Below, in pieces: positions 53,991 through 63,672 of a stretch of DNA of 64,000 nt (the first letter of the stretch is position 1; each line of letters opens with the position of its first letter). The DNA is from Bacteroidaceae bacterium (GTDB lineage: Bacteria; Bacteroidota; Bacteroidia; Bacteroidales; Bacteroidaceae). The translations under genes and the position numbers were made by a program. The notes under the pieces were generated by a model, which saw nothing but the letters and a program-made list of their open reading frames with translations, was not told the origin of the DNA and did not search any database. The DNA lies in contig JAFXTO010000006.1 in NCBI GenBank assembly GCA_017535725.1, positions 1 to 64,000 on the forward strand, written 5' to 3'.

Positions 53991-56924
53991 CTAGTATCCG
54001 AAAATCTCCTCGAGGCTGACACGCTTAATCGGTCCTACTTGCAGCAGGCTTGCCAAGTCGAGTTCCTTCTCGTTGCCGAGAATCATGTAGCGACGGGACT
54101 TGCGAGCCATGCGTTCGTCGGCAAACTTCACGATGTCTTCGAGGGTGAGGTCGGGCAATGCGTTGTAAATCTTCTCGTTGATGTCATAGTCCACGCCGCG
54201 TTCCTGAGCTGCCATCCATGCATTGAGGACGGCAAATCGAGTGGTGCGCTGGGCAGCCAGCTGCTTGGTCAGGCTCTGCTTGGCTATCTCAAAGGCACTT
54301 TGGCTCTGAGGAATACTGTCGAGGATTTCATTGAACGTACGGATGCAATCCATCATCTTGTCGTTCTGTGAAATGATGAAGGTGTAACTCGTCTCGGGGT
54401 GTCCCTTACGGTCGGGAGCCTGATTATAATAAGCACGGGCGCTGTAGGCCAGGCCGCGGCTCTCACGCAGTTCCTGGAACACGATGCCATTCATGCCAGC
54501 ACCAAAGTACTCGTTGAAGAGGGCGGCGACGGGCATCTTTTCTACATCCCAAGGACGTTCCTCGTTGTTATATGCCATCATATAGATGTTCTTGGCGTCG
54601 TAGGGAGCCAGCAAGATTTCCGTCTGTGGCGTGGGCTGTTCCTTGTAGTCTTCGAAAACGAGAGGAGCTTTCAGCTCGGCGGGCAACTGGTGTTCCTGTG
54701 TCAGAAGTTGAGTGAGGTCGCCTATTGCACGTGGACCGTAGTAGAGAACGGTATGTTCGTAGCTGGTCAGGTTATGCAGAATATCTACGAGTTCCTGCGG
54801 GTTGGTCTGTGCGAGCAGGGCTGCGGTCATGATGTCGCGCTCGCTGTTGCGTGGTCCGTAGATACCATAGTAGCGCAGACGGCTGAAGCATTGCTGCTGT
54901 TCCAACTTTGCATCGAACTGTGCCTTCGCCATATTAGCAGCGTAGGCCGCATAGGCGGCACTATCCACCTGAACGTTCTTCAATACATTCTCAAGCAAAG
55001 CCAGTGCCTCGGGCATTTTTTCATCCAGGCCGGAAAGGGTGATGGTGGTTTGATAGTCACCTGAGTGAACGCTGAAGGAACATGCCAAGCCGTAGAACTT
55101 CTGCTGAATCTGCTCTGCTGACAGAGTGTCGGTGCCCAGCAATTCGAGGTAATCACTGGCGGCGTCGATACGTTTATCGGCGGCTGTGCCGAACGGCAGA
55201 CGGAAGACGAGGTAGAAGATGCCGTTTTCTGTATTCTGCTTATAAATCAGCGGCAGCTTGTGCTCAGGAGCATCGTCAATCTTGGACGTCCAGTTGCTTA
55301 CGAGCAGGTCGTTCTGGAAGTCCACGAAGCGGGGCTGGATAGGCTCGACCTCGGTGTCCTGAATCTCCTTGACGAAGGCGCTCATCTGGTCGCGGTTGGC
55401 GGGAATGGCGGTAATCTCGGGCTTCTCGATCTTCTTGATGTTCGGGTCTTCGGCCTGACGCTTGAAGACGGTGACGTGGTTGTTGTTGAAGAAGCGCTGA
55501 GCGTAACCTACGATGTCTTCTTTCGTCAGTGCTGCAATACGGTCGATGCGAGCCACCGCGTCTTTCCATTCGATGCCGTTGATGAATGCATCTTGGAACA
55601 TGCTGGTGCGGGCTCTGTTGTGTTCCAAAGAACGCATCTCTCTCAACTTCAAATTGTTGATAATGGCGGGCAGCAGGTCTTCGGGGAAGTCACCGCTCTT
55701 CAGCTTTTCGACTTCAGACAGCATCAGCTCGCGAGCTTCTTCCAGAGTCTGTCCAGGGCGGGGCGAGCCTCCTATTACAAAGATACCGTAGTCTGACAGC
55801 GGTTCGTAACTGGCCGAAGCTCCTAACATACTCATCTTTTGATTGATGTCGAGGTCAATGAGTCCGGCGCGGCCGTTGCTCAGTACTTCGCTGATGAGCG
55901 ACAACGTGTCGCAGGCGCGGTCCTTGGCACTTGGAGCCTGCCAACCTAAGTAGAGTATCTCAGCTTCGAGACCTACCACCGTGGTGTCCACGGGTGCCGT
56001 CAGACGTGCCACAGGTTCGTACTCAGGCCGCTGACAGTCGGGGTTGGGTTCCCAGTCGCCGAAGTATTTCTCGATGATGGCGATGGTCTTATCGGGGTCG
56101 AGGTCGCCAGCCAGACAGATAGCCACATTATTCGGGCAGTAGTAGTTCTGGAAGTAGTTCTTGATGTTGGTAATCGAGGGATTCTTCAGGTGATCCTGCG
56201 TACCGATTGTTGTCTGTGTGCCGTAGGGGTGAGTGGGAAAGAGCTTGTAGAGCAGGGCGTTGAGCATCTTTTCACCATCCTCGGCAAGATGGATGTTGTA
56301 CTCCTCGTACACGGCCTCGAGCTCGGTGTGGAAACCGCGGATGACCATGTTCTTGAAGCGGTCTGCCTGTATGCGAGCCCAATTGTCCACCTCGTTGGAG
56401 GGGATGTTCTCCACGTAGCAGGTGATGTCGAAGCTGGTGAAGGCATTGGTGCCGTCAGAGCCGATGAGGGCCATCAGCTTGTCGTACTCGTTGGGGATGT
56501 TGTATTGTGCAGCGAGCTGGCTAACGCTATCTATCTCATGGTAAGCCTGCTTGCGAGCGGCGGGGTCGGTCAACTGGCGGTAGGCCTCGAAACGTTTTTC
56601 GATTTCATCCAGCAGGGGAGCCTCGGCTGTCGAGTCTGTAGTGCCGAACTGCTTGGTGCCCTTGAACATCAGGTGCTCGAGGTAGTGAGCCAGGCCGGTG
56701 GTCTCGGCGGGATCGTTGCGGGAACCTGTCTTCACGGCGATATTCGCCTGAATACGCGGTTCATCGCGGTTGACGGAGAGGTAAACCTTCAAACCGTTCT
56801 TGAGTGTGTAGATGCGAGTCTGCATCGGGTCGCCCTTAACGGTTTCGTAATCTTGGTTGTCGCAGCTGACGAGGGTAATCAGTGCGAAGGCTGCCATAGC
56901 AGCCAACTTGGTGAGATGTTTCAT
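53991..56924 (-). CDS. M16 family zinc metallopeptidase, lipoprotein
   Basis: This 977-residue double-unit M16 (pitrilysin/PqqL-type) peptidase has the inverted zinc motif H80-Y-L-E83-H84 in GLAHYLEHLMFKGTKQFG and the downstream E-x-x-x-x-x-x-E glutamate around ELEAVYEEYN. The second half has an inactive-type repeat (DVEKMPVAALFNEYFGAGMN, RESRGLAYSARAYYN). A lipoprotein signal (LITLVSCDNQ) puts it in the periplasm or on the outer membrane. The gene next to it encodes another exported peptidase, suggesting a joint peptide-degradation role. Confidence 0.92.
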   Translation of the reverse strand: MKHLTKLAAMAAFALITLVSCDNQDYETVKGDPMQTRIYTLKNGLKVYLSVNRDEPRIQANIAVKTGSRNDPAETTGLAHYLEHLMFKGTKQFGTTDSTAEAPLLDEIEKRFEAYRQLTDPAARKQAYHEIDSVSQLAAQYNIPNEYDKLMALIGSDGTNAFTSFDITCYVENIPSNEVDNWARIQADRFKNMVIRGFHTELEAVYEEYNIHLAEDGEKMLNALLYKLFPTHPYGTQTTIGTQDHLKNPSITNIKNYFQNYYCPNNVAICLAGDLDPDKTIAIIEKYFGDWEPNPDCQRPEYEPVARLTAPVDTTVVGLEAEILYLGWQAPSAKDRACDTLSLISEVLSNGRAGLIDLDINQKMSMLGASASYEPLSDYGIFVIGGSPRPGQTLEEARELMLSEVEKLKSGDFPEDLLPAIINNLKLREMRSLEHNRARTSMFQDAFINGIEWKDAVARIDRIAALTKEDIVGYAQRFFNNNHVTVFKRQAEDPNIKKIEKPEITAIPANRDQMSAFVKEIQDTEVEPIQPRFVDFQNDLLVSNWTSKIDDAPEHKLPLIYKQNTENGIFYLVFRLPFGTAADKRIDAASDYLELLGTDTLSAEQIQQKFYGLACSFSVHSGDYQTTITLSGLDEKMPEALALLENVLKNVQVDSAAYAAYAANMAKAQFDAKLEQQQCFSRLRYYGIYGPRNSERDIMTAALLAQTNPQELVDILHNLTSYEHTVLYYGPRAIGDLTQLLTQEHQLPAELKAPLVFEDYKEQPTPQTEILLAPYDAKNIYMMAYNNEERPWDVEKMPVAALFNEYFGAGMNGIVFQELRESRGLAYSARAYYNQAPDRKGHPETSYTFIISQNDKMMDCIRTFNEILDSIPQSQSAFEIAKQSLTKQLAAQRTTRFAVLNAWMAAQERGVDYDINEKIYNALPDLTLEDIVKFADERMARKSRRYMILGNEKELDLASLLQVGPIKRVSLEEIFGY

Positions 56925-57041
56925 TCTTCTTGGTTTATATTTGATAATTCAAAAACTTCTAATAGAAGATATTGGTTCTTCCTCTATCTTCCTCCCAAAC
57001 CATCTTTCAGGATCTGCTTTTTGAATCCGCTTTCCGAATCC

Positions 57042-57881
57042 TCAGAGTTCCCGTTGTCTGACGAAGCAATCGCTGAATTTCTCTTCGATGTGAAGCAGAG
57101 GCGTGGTAAAGAGGCCATAGACGGCGCTACCACTACCGCTCATGGCTGCATACGTGGCACCCAGGTCGAGCAGACGGTCCTTGATTGCAGCTATTTCGGG
57201 ATATTGCAAAAACACACTGTGCTCAAAATCGTTGTGCATTAACGACTGCCATTCCGAAACGGGACGGCGGGTGACATAATCCAGCGGGAGCAACGGCTCT
57301 TGCGGCGTCACGGCGGCGTATGCTTCACGAGTGCTGACGGTAATATCGGGTTTGACGAGAACAAGATGCCATCCACTGAGGTCGAGGTCGATGGGGGTAA
57401 GTTCATCTCCTATACCTGTAGCGAAACAGGGACGGTTGAGCACGAAGAAGGGACAGTCCGCGCCGATGCTGGCAAGCCGCCTCATAAGATCGTCATCGCT
57501 CAGTCCAAGCTGGAACTTCTCGTTGATAAGCAGCATGGTGAAAGCAGCATCTGCCGAACCGCCTCCAAGTCCTGCCCCGGCAGGGATGTGCTTATAAAGA
57601 AATATGTCGAGGGGTGGAAGTTCAAAATCCTCTTCCAACAGAGCGACGGCACGCATCACCAGGTTTTCCGCTGGATTGCCGCCCAAGGGCGTTCCCGCAA
57701 GACGGAAACGATGACGACTGCCAACAATGGCTTCCGGGGAGGGTTCAACGAGTTCCTGTACCTCAAGGGCATCCTGCAGGGGGATAGGGTAAAAAATGGT
57801 CTCCAGGTCGTGGTAGCCATCGGGACGTTGACGAACGACATTCAGGCCAAGATTGATTTTCGCATTAGGATAGACAATCAT
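57042..57881 (-). CDS. ispE: 4-diphosphocytidyl-2-C-methyl-D-erythritol kinase
   Basis: IspE phosphorylates CDP-methylerythritol in the MEP isoprenoid pathway. This 279-residue GHMP kinase starts MIVYPNAKINLGLNVVRQRP, has the ATP motif IPAGAGLGGGSADAAF near residue 93 and AAMSGSGSAVYGLF near 252. The start at 57881 is chosen because the 29 extra residues of a longer reading cross the promoter -7 box at 57925-57932. Confidence 0.93.
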   Translation of the reverse strand: MIVYPNAKINLGLNVVRQRPDGYHDLETIFYPIPLQDALEVQELVEPSPEAIVGSRHRFRLAGTPLGGNPAENLVMRAVALLEEDFELPPLDIFLYKHIPAGAGLGGGSADAAFTMLLINEKFQLGLSDDDLMRRLASIGADCPFFVLNRPCFATGIGDELTPIDLDLSGWHLVLVKPDITVSTREAYAAVTPQEPLLPLDYVTRRPVSEWQSLMHNDFEHSVFLQYPEIAAIKDRLLDLGATYAAMSGSGSAVYGLFTTPLLHIEEKFSDCFVRQREL

Positions 57882-57924
57882 ATTGATTAAGGTATTATTG
57901 TAGCAGTTTTTTCGTAGTGCGAGG

Positions 57925-57932
57925 CAAAGGTA
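57925..57932 (-). promoter_or_regulatory. Promoter -7 box for ispE
   Basis: Minus-strand TACCTTTG followed by CCTCG, 44 bp upstream of the ATG at 57881. Confidence 0.45.
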
Positions 57933-58014
57933 ATCAAAACTTGCGGAAATAGGAACGTAAAATGCCAAAATATGCTTTCATTCCGTGTAAAGTGTCGAAT
58001 TTTCCCGCATTTCC

Positions 58015-58045
58015 TTGGTCTGTTGGCATTAAATCAGTAATTTTG
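58015..58045 (+). promoter_or_regulatory. Promoter of the M6 protease genes
   Basis: TTG at 58015-58017, exactly 20 bp, then TAATTTTG at 58038-58045. The ATG is 54 bp further on, at 58099. Confidence 0.7.
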
Positions 58046-58098
58046 CGCCCTCTAATAGTATAATAGAACGTTTAATCTATTTAGTTTCATTCATTCTA

Positions 58099-59820
58099 AT
58101 GAAAAGAATATTCTTAGTGCTCTCTTTGGCAGCCTTGTCGGTTGCTATTTGGGCAGTACCCGTAGAGCGCACCCGGTTGAAAGTCCGCTTGGTTGATGGT
58201 ACCGAGGTATACGTGACAGCTCAGGGAGATGAACACCTCAGTTGGTTCCAAACCGAGGAAGGAGAGGTTATCGTGCCAACCGAGCAGCGCCCAGATCTTT
58301 ATATGAAGTCGCATCTTACGCTGCAGCAGACGCTGGAGGAAGCTACCAACCGACGCATGGCAGCACGGCACCTCGGCACACACGAAGCTGCGGCACTGCC
58401 TTCAGAGGGCAGCCCCAAGGTGCCTGTCGTTCTGGTGAGCTTCCAGGACTCCGTTTTCCACGTCGGGAAGACCGACGAAGAGGTACGCGCATACTACGAC
58501 CTCTTTTGCAACGGTACACGCGATGGCAATCGTTACACGGAACATGGCAGTTACGGCAGCATCCGCGACTACTTTCTTGGACAAAGTGACTCGATTTTCC
58601 AACCTGAGTTTGTGATTATCGGCCCCGTGAAATTAAGTAATCCAGTAGCTACATACGGAAAAAATTCAGGCTCCTCCAAAGATACCGGGTTCAGTCAATT
58701 GAGAAAAGAGGCCGTCACCAAAGCCACGGAACTCTACGACGGCGACTGGTCTGACTTCGACAACAAGAAGAAGGGCAATGGAAACGTGGACTTGGTATTC
58801 TTCATTTTTGCCGGATGCGGAGAGAACACCATGCAGACCAACGCCAACTTGATATGGCCGAAAGAGCATACCGCCAGTACCACAACAGAGCTGGATGACG
58901 GAACCAAGCTGACTTTCGCCAACTCGGCATGTTGCAGCGAGAACCAGGCCCGCAGGTCATCTGATGGTTCCTATACGGCAAAGCCGGATGGCATCGGCGT
59001 CATGTGCCATGAATTCAGTCATGCCCTGGGCTTACCTGACCTTTACGATACGAATGGCATCGCGTTCGGCATGGACATCTGGAGTATCATGGACTATGGG
59101 TGCTATATGTCAAATGGTTATAGCCCCGTTGCCTTTACAGCTTACGAACGTGACTTCATGGGCTGGCGCAAGCTGCAGGAAATCTCCACGCCTGGCTACT
59201 ATACACTGAATCCCATCGCATCGCCGGAAGGCGTGGGGCTGAAGGTCGTCAATCCTGCCAACAGCGATGAATACTACATCCTTGAAGCGCGTCTTAAGAG
59301 TAACTGGGACGCCACGCTATCGCGCTACGGTCATGGTATGCAGGTCACTCACGTTGACTACTTGCGTTCTGCATGGACTTCTAATTCCGTGAATTCCAAC
59401 AAGAACCACCAGCGTATGACCATCATTGCAGCCAACAATAATTACCAAGGTTCGAATACCGATGGCAACCTACGTGAGACATGGGCTGGCAATCTCTATC
59501 CTTACGTTTACACCGATGAGTCGGGAGAACATCGCAACGACTCGCTGACAGCGACGTCCACTCCTGCTGCCACAGTCTATACCGCATCAGGCACGATGCC
59601 CCACTCTATCACTGACATAACCCTCTCGGAGGATGAGCTGCAAATCCGTTTCCTCTTCGACGGCGGACTCTACGATGCCGTTCGTGACTTACACGAGCGG
59701 TCGCAGTCTGCAGAATCTGCTCCGACACCCTGGTTTGACCTGAACGGACGTCCTGCTAAGAATGCTTCCCAGCCTGGCGTTTATGTCTCAGGTGATAAGA
59801 AAGTTTTTGTTCATAATTAA
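58099..59820 (+). CDS. M6 family (immune-inhibitor-A-like) secreted metalloprotease
   Basis: This 573-residue protein has a signal peptide ending V-W-A-V-P, a pro-region, then an M6 catalytic domain with zinc site HEFSHALGLPDLYDT (His304, Glu305, His308) and ISIMDYG-like WSIMDYGCYM downstream. It ends with WFDLNGRPAKNASQPGVYVS then K-K-V-F-V, resembling a type IX secretion sorting tail as found in Prevotella (inference). It is probably secreted to degrade protein outside the cell. A second, related M6 gene follows 25 bp downstream. Confidence 0.9.
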   Translation: MKRIFLVLSLAALSVAIWAVPVERTRLKVRLVDGTEVYVTAQGDEHLSWFQTEEGEVIVPTEQRPDLYMKSHLTLQQTLEEATNRRMAARHLGTHEAAALPSEGSPKVPVVLVSFQDSVFHVGKTDEEVRAYYDLFCNGTRDGNRYTEHGSYGSIRDYFLGQSDSIFQPEFVIIGPVKLSNPVATYGKNSGSSKDTGFSQLRKEAVTKATELYDGDWSDFDNKKKGNGNVDLVFFIFAGCGENTMQTNANLIWPKEHTASTTTELDDGTKLTFANSACCSENQARRSSDGSYTAKPDGIGVMCHEFSHALGLPDLYDTNGIAFGMDIWSIMDYGCYMSNGYSPVAFTAYERDFMGWRKLQEISTPGYYTLNPIASPEGVGLKVVNPANSDEYYILEARLKSNWDATLSRYGHGMQVTHVDYLRSAWTSNSVNSNKNHQRMTIIAANNNYQGSNTDGNLRETWAGNLYPYVYTDESGEHRNDSLTATSTPAATVYTASGTMPHSITDITLSEDELQIRFLFDGGLYDAVRDLHERSQSAESAPTPWFDLNGRPAKNASQPGVYVSGDKKVFVHN

Positions 59821-59845
59821 TCAACTAAATTCATTAAGAAATCTG

Positions 59846-62488
59846 ATGAAGCGTTTTTGTTTTATTTTCGCATTCCTTGGAATCGTGAATGCAGCTTGGG
59901 CTGTGCCTGCCAAACGGATAAGCAAACAGGTACTCCAAAGCGATGGAACTGAACTGACCATTCGCCTGTATGGCGACGAAATTTTTCACTACTGGGCAAC
60001 CTCCGACGGCCTCCGTGTTCATCCTAATGAGCATGGCGATTGGGTAGCTGACACCCGTGACCCAAAAGCCGTTCGCCAATCGAAGTATGCTAAGATAAAC
60101 CTCCTGAGAAGCAACAAGGCGCCCCAAATCCGAAAGGCCATGCGAGCTCCTAAAGCTCCCTATCTGACTACTGAACAGACAACAAAGAAAGGCCTGCTGA
60201 TTCTGGTCAACTTCAAAGACAAGAAGATGACCAACGGCGATCAGTCCCAAGCCATCTTTGACCAAATGCTGAACGCAATCGACAGACCCTATGGCAAGAA
60301 CTATGGCAGCATCCGCGAATACTTCCGTGCCCAGAGCTATGGTCTGTTCGATATCGAGTTCGACGTCGTCGGTCCGGTAACGTTGGCCAACAATATGAAA
60401 TATTATGGTGAGAACGACAGCCAAGGCAACGACAAGCATCCAGAAGATATGGTTCGCGAAGCCTGTAGGCTCGTGGATGATCAGGTGAATTTCGCCGATT
60501 ATGATTGGGACGGCAATGGCGAGGTGGAGAATATCTATATCACCTACGCAGGCTTTGGCGAATCCAGCGGAGCTTCTGAGAACACCATCTGGCCCCATCA
60601 ATGGTTTCTCTCCGAGGGAGGGTCGGCGCTGAAACTGGATGACGTCACCGTGGACACCTATGCTTGTGGTCCGGAACTGGCAGGCGCGTCGGGAAGCACT
60701 CTGGAAGGTATCGGTACCATGTGCCACGAGTATAGCCACTGCCTCGGCTTGCCAGATTTTTATGACACGAATTACAGCAGTTTCGGCATGGGTGCATGGA
60801 GCCTCATGGACTATGGCTGCTACAACGGCGATGGTGAGGGATATCACCCTGCTGGCTACACATCTTACGAACGTTGGTTCTGTGACTGGCTGGAGCCGAA
60901 GGAATTGAAAGAAGGATGCGTCGTGGAAAACATGCAGAACATCGAACAGAACCCGGAAGCATACATTATCTATAACGACAAGAACAAGAATGAGTACTAC
61001 CTCCTCGCCAACCATCAGCAGGTAGACTGGGACAAGAAGGCCCTGGGGCATGGAATGATGATCCTTCATGTAGACTACAACGAAAGGGCTTGGTATAACA
61101 ATACGGTGAATAATGTCAGCAGCCATCAGCGCATGACGCTCATCCCTGGTGACAACAAGTTGAATACCATTACGTATCAAGGGAGTGTTTACAGCGACGC
61201 CGATGCCGGAGACCTCTGGCCTGGAACATCCAAGAACACCGAACTCACGGACACCTCCACACCCGCAGCAAAGCTCTTCAATGCCAATACCGATGGACAG
61301 AAGCTGATGCACAAGCCCATCACCAATATTCAGGAATCCAACAAGTTGATTAGCTTCACCTTCATGGATGGCGCACCAACCGTGACCATCGATGCTCCCA
61401 TGCTGAACGAGGCAACAGACGTCAGTCCCACTGGCTTTACTGCCACATGGTCGCAAGTGGCAGAGGCTGCAAGCTACAACCTCTTCCTCACCGAACAACA
61501 GAATGATGATTCTGGAGAAAACAAAATCCTCGATGCACTCAATCTTTTTGAGGACTTCGCAGGATTCTTCATGGACGAAAGTGCTACGGCAGATGGAAGC
61601 CAGGATATCAGCAGCTCACTGGATGACTATACTTATGAGCCCGGTTGGACCGGCTCAAAAGTCTATCAAGGTCTGTATGGTGCAAAGTTAGCCACCTCCA
61701 AGGCTACAGGTTTCATCACTACCCCGCTCATTCAGGGAACAACGGGGACAATGACACTCTTCCTCGATGCCTACGATTGGTTTAACTACAACACATATTC
61801 CACCACTGGAGAATACAAGCCCGATGGCACCACACTTTCTGTCAGCCTTCTGGATGCTCAGGGTAGAGAACTTTCGAGCGTTGAAGTAACGCCCAACGAT
61901 GCAGCATCTGAAGATTTCACGATGTGTGTGCTGAACTTCTCCGATGTACCTGAGAGCTATCAGATTAGTGTGGCCACGAAAGGAATCAAGAAACGTGCAT
62001 ACATCGACTATCTCTTAACCTTCGACGGCACCTTCAGCGAGGATGAGATTTTAACCCTTTTTGATGAAGTAGAAGATGACGATAACGATGAGGATGATTG
62101 GGAGGACGATTGGAGTGACCTTTTTGCAACGATGACTCAGCTAAGTGCTCATCGCCATCAGATGAAAGCTGTGGCTCGTCGTCTGGCTCGCAGAAAAGCG
62201 CAGAGCACGATTTCCAACGTTACAGAGACCACCTATACCTTCAAAGAGCTCACACCTAATACGACCTATACTCTTCAGGTGCAGGCTGTTGACGCAGAAG
62301 GCCATACCTCCAAACTGAGCAATGCCGTCAGCGTCACACTACCCGATGAGTTATACGATGCTATCAGCGAGAAGAAGTCCACGACCGGTTCGCGCCAGTC
62401 GGTCTTCGACCTCATGGGACGCAGCGTAACTGTTCCTCAGCGCCGTGCTGTCTATATTGTCAACGGAAAGAAAACTATTATTAAATGA
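59846..62488 (+). CDS. M6 family secreted metalloprotease with C-terminal accessory domains
   Basis: This 880-residue protein has a signal peptide (ending A-A-W-A-V-P) and a catalytic domain related to the upstream gene, with zinc site HEYSHCLGLPDFYDT (His294, Glu295, His298) and WSLMDYGCYNG. From about 510 there is a fibronectin-like/jelly-roll region (FTATWSQVAEAASYNLFL), with a very acidic stretch (EVEDDDNDEDDWEDDWSDLF) near 750. The second fibronectin half (TYTFKELTPNTTYTLQVQAV) and a tail SVFDLMGRSVTVPQRRAVYI with V-N-G-K-K follow. The tail resembles T9SS sorting domains. Start 59846 chosen for its signal peptide; it lies 25 bp after the upstream stop. Confidence 0.9.
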   Translation: MKRFCFIFAFLGIVNAAWAVPAKRISKQVLQSDGTELTIRLYGDEIFHYWATSDGLRVHPNEHGDWVADTRDPKAVRQSKYAKINLLRSNKAPQIRKAMRAPKAPYLTTEQTTKKGLLILVNFKDKKMTNGDQSQAIFDQMLNAIDRPYGKNYGSIREYFRAQSYGLFDIEFDVVGPVTLANNMKYYGENDSQGNDKHPEDMVREACRLVDDQVNFADYDWDGNGEVENIYITYAGFGESSGASENTIWPHQWFLSEGGSALKLDDVTVDTYACGPELAGASGSTLEGIGTMCHEYSHCLGLPDFYDTNYSSFGMGAWSLMDYGCYNGDGEGYHPAGYTSYERWFCDWLEPKELKEGCVVENMQNIEQNPEAYIIYNDKNKNEYYLLANHQQVDWDKKALGHGMMILHVDYNERAWYNNTVNNVSSHQRMTLIPGDNKLNTITYQGSVYSDADAGDLWPGTSKNTELTDTSTPAAKLFNANTDGQKLMHKPITNIQESNKLISFTFMDGAPTVTIDAPMLNEATDVSPTGFTATWSQVAEAASYNLFLTEQQNDDSGENKILDALNLFEDFAGFFMDESATADGSQDISSSLDDYTYEPGWTGSKVYQGLYGAKLATSKATGFITTPLIQGTTGTMTLFLDAYDWFNYNTYSTTGEYKPDGTTLSVSLLDAQGRELSSVEVTPNDAASEDFTMCVLNFSDVPESYQISVATKGIKKRAYIDYLLTFDGTFSEDEILTLFDEVEDDDNDEDDWEDDWSDLFATMTQLSAHRHQMKAVARRLARRKAQSTISNVTETTYTFKELTPNTTYTLQVQAVDAEGHTSKLSNAVSVTLPDELYDAISEKKSTTGSRQSVFDLMGRSVTVPQRRAVYIVNGKKTIIK

Positions 62489-62522
62489 TTCGCGCGTATG
62501 CGCACACATTTTTAATTAAGGT

Positions 62523-63578
62523 ATGAGTCAGCATTTAGTAATTATGGCAGGTGGCGTTGGCAGCCGTTTCTGGCCCATGAGCACGCCCGAACGCCCCAAG
62601 CAATTTATCGACGTACTCGGTTGTGGCCGCACCCTGTTACAACTGACCGCCGACCGTTTCCAAGGCATCTGTACTCCAGAGAACACATGGGTCGTCACCA
62701 GCGCGGCATACGCTGACCTGGTACATCAGCAGTTGCCCGAAGTACCCATTTCGAACATCTTGCTCGAACCCTGCCGCCGCAATACCGCTCCCTGCATCGC
62801 CTACGTCAGCTGGCGTATCAAGGTTCAGGATCCCCAGGCAAACATCGTTGTGACACCGTCTGACCACATCGTCCTGAACCAGCAGGAGTTCCGTCGAGTG
62901 GTGACGTCTGCGTTGAACTTCACCTCAGAGAGCGATGCCATCGTGACCCTCGGCATGAAGCCGACACGTCCTGAAACAGGTTATGGCTACATCCAGGCAG
63001 ACCTCTCGGCCTCCTGTGCCCGCAACCGCGAAATCTATCAGGTCGATGCCTTCCACGAGAAGCCCGACCTCGAGAAGGCACAGCGCTACATCGCCCAGAG
63101 GAATTTCTTCTGGAACAGCGGCCTCTTCATCTTCCGCGTCACGACCATCGTCAATGCCCTGCGTATCTATGCCCCCGAAATTTCCAAAATCTTCGAGGGG
63201 ATGCAGTCGGTCTACGGAACGCAACAGGAGCAATCCACCATCAACGAGCAGTTCCCCCTCTGCCCCAGTATCAGTATTGACTACGCTGTGATGGAGAAAG
63301 CCGAGGAAATTTATGTCTTCCCCGCAGACTTCGGATGGAGCGACCTCGGCACCTGGGGTTCGCTACGCGAGCAGTCGAAACGCGACCTGCAGGGCAACGC
63401 CACCATCGGGCAGAACATTCGACTCTACGAGACCCAGAACTGCATCATCCACACCACCGACGAGCGCCGCGTGGTGGTCCAGGGACTTGATGGATACATC
63501 GTTGCTGAAAAAGACGACACCTTGCTCATCTGTCGTCTAGCGGACGAACAGTTAATTCGTCAATTCGCCGAAGAATAG
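62523..63578 (+). CDS. Mannose-1-phosphate guanylyltransferase
   Basis: This 351-residue nucleotidyltransferase makes GDP-mannose from GTP and mannose-1-phosphate for polysaccharides and O-antigens. Motifs are IMAGGVGSRFWPMSTPERPK (pyrophosphorylase signature), EPCRRNTAPCIAYVSW, VTPSDHIV, ETGYGYIQAD, HEKPDLEKAQRYI and FGWSDLGTWGSL. It has no fused phosphomannose-isomerase domain, so it is the short ManC/Mpg type. It lies 34 bp after the second M6 gene, which is functionally unrelated. Confidence 0.93.
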   Translation: MSQHLVIMAGGVGSRFWPMSTPERPKQFIDVLGCGRTLLQLTADRFQGICTPENTWVVTSAAYADLVHQQLPEVPISNILLEPCRRNTAPCIAYVSWRIKVQDPQANIVVTPSDHIVLNQQEFRRVVTSALNFTSESDAIVTLGMKPTRPETGYGYIQADLSASCARNREIYQVDAFHEKPDLEKAQRYIAQRNFFWNSGLFIFRVTTIVNALRIYAPEISKIFEGMQSVYGTQQEQSTINEQFPLCPSISIDYAVMEKAEEIYVFPADFGWSDLGTWGSLREQSKRDLQGNATIGQNIRLYETQNCIIHTTDERRVVVQGLDGYIVAEKDDTLLICRLADEQLIRQFAEE

Positions 63579-63595
63579 CAACACAAAAAGAACAC

Positions 63596-63635
63596 GAAGG
63601 CGCAGGGGACTGACAATCTTTCCACCTGCGCCTTC
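63596..63635. terminator. Terminator between convergent genes
   Basis: GAAGGCGCAGG (63596-63606) pairs perfectly with CCTGCGCCTTC (63625-63635) across an 18-nt loop. A-rich sequence lies upstream and a TTTTC tract downstream, so it can act in both directions. Confidence 0.8.
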
Positions 63636-63672
63636 GCGCATTTTCTACGAGATAACTCTCGGAGTAAGGGAC

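Noticed and set aside
59834..61498. 554-residue minus-strand frame opposite the second M6 protease
   Set aside because: The plus strand has the HExxH motif, signal peptide and accessory domains.
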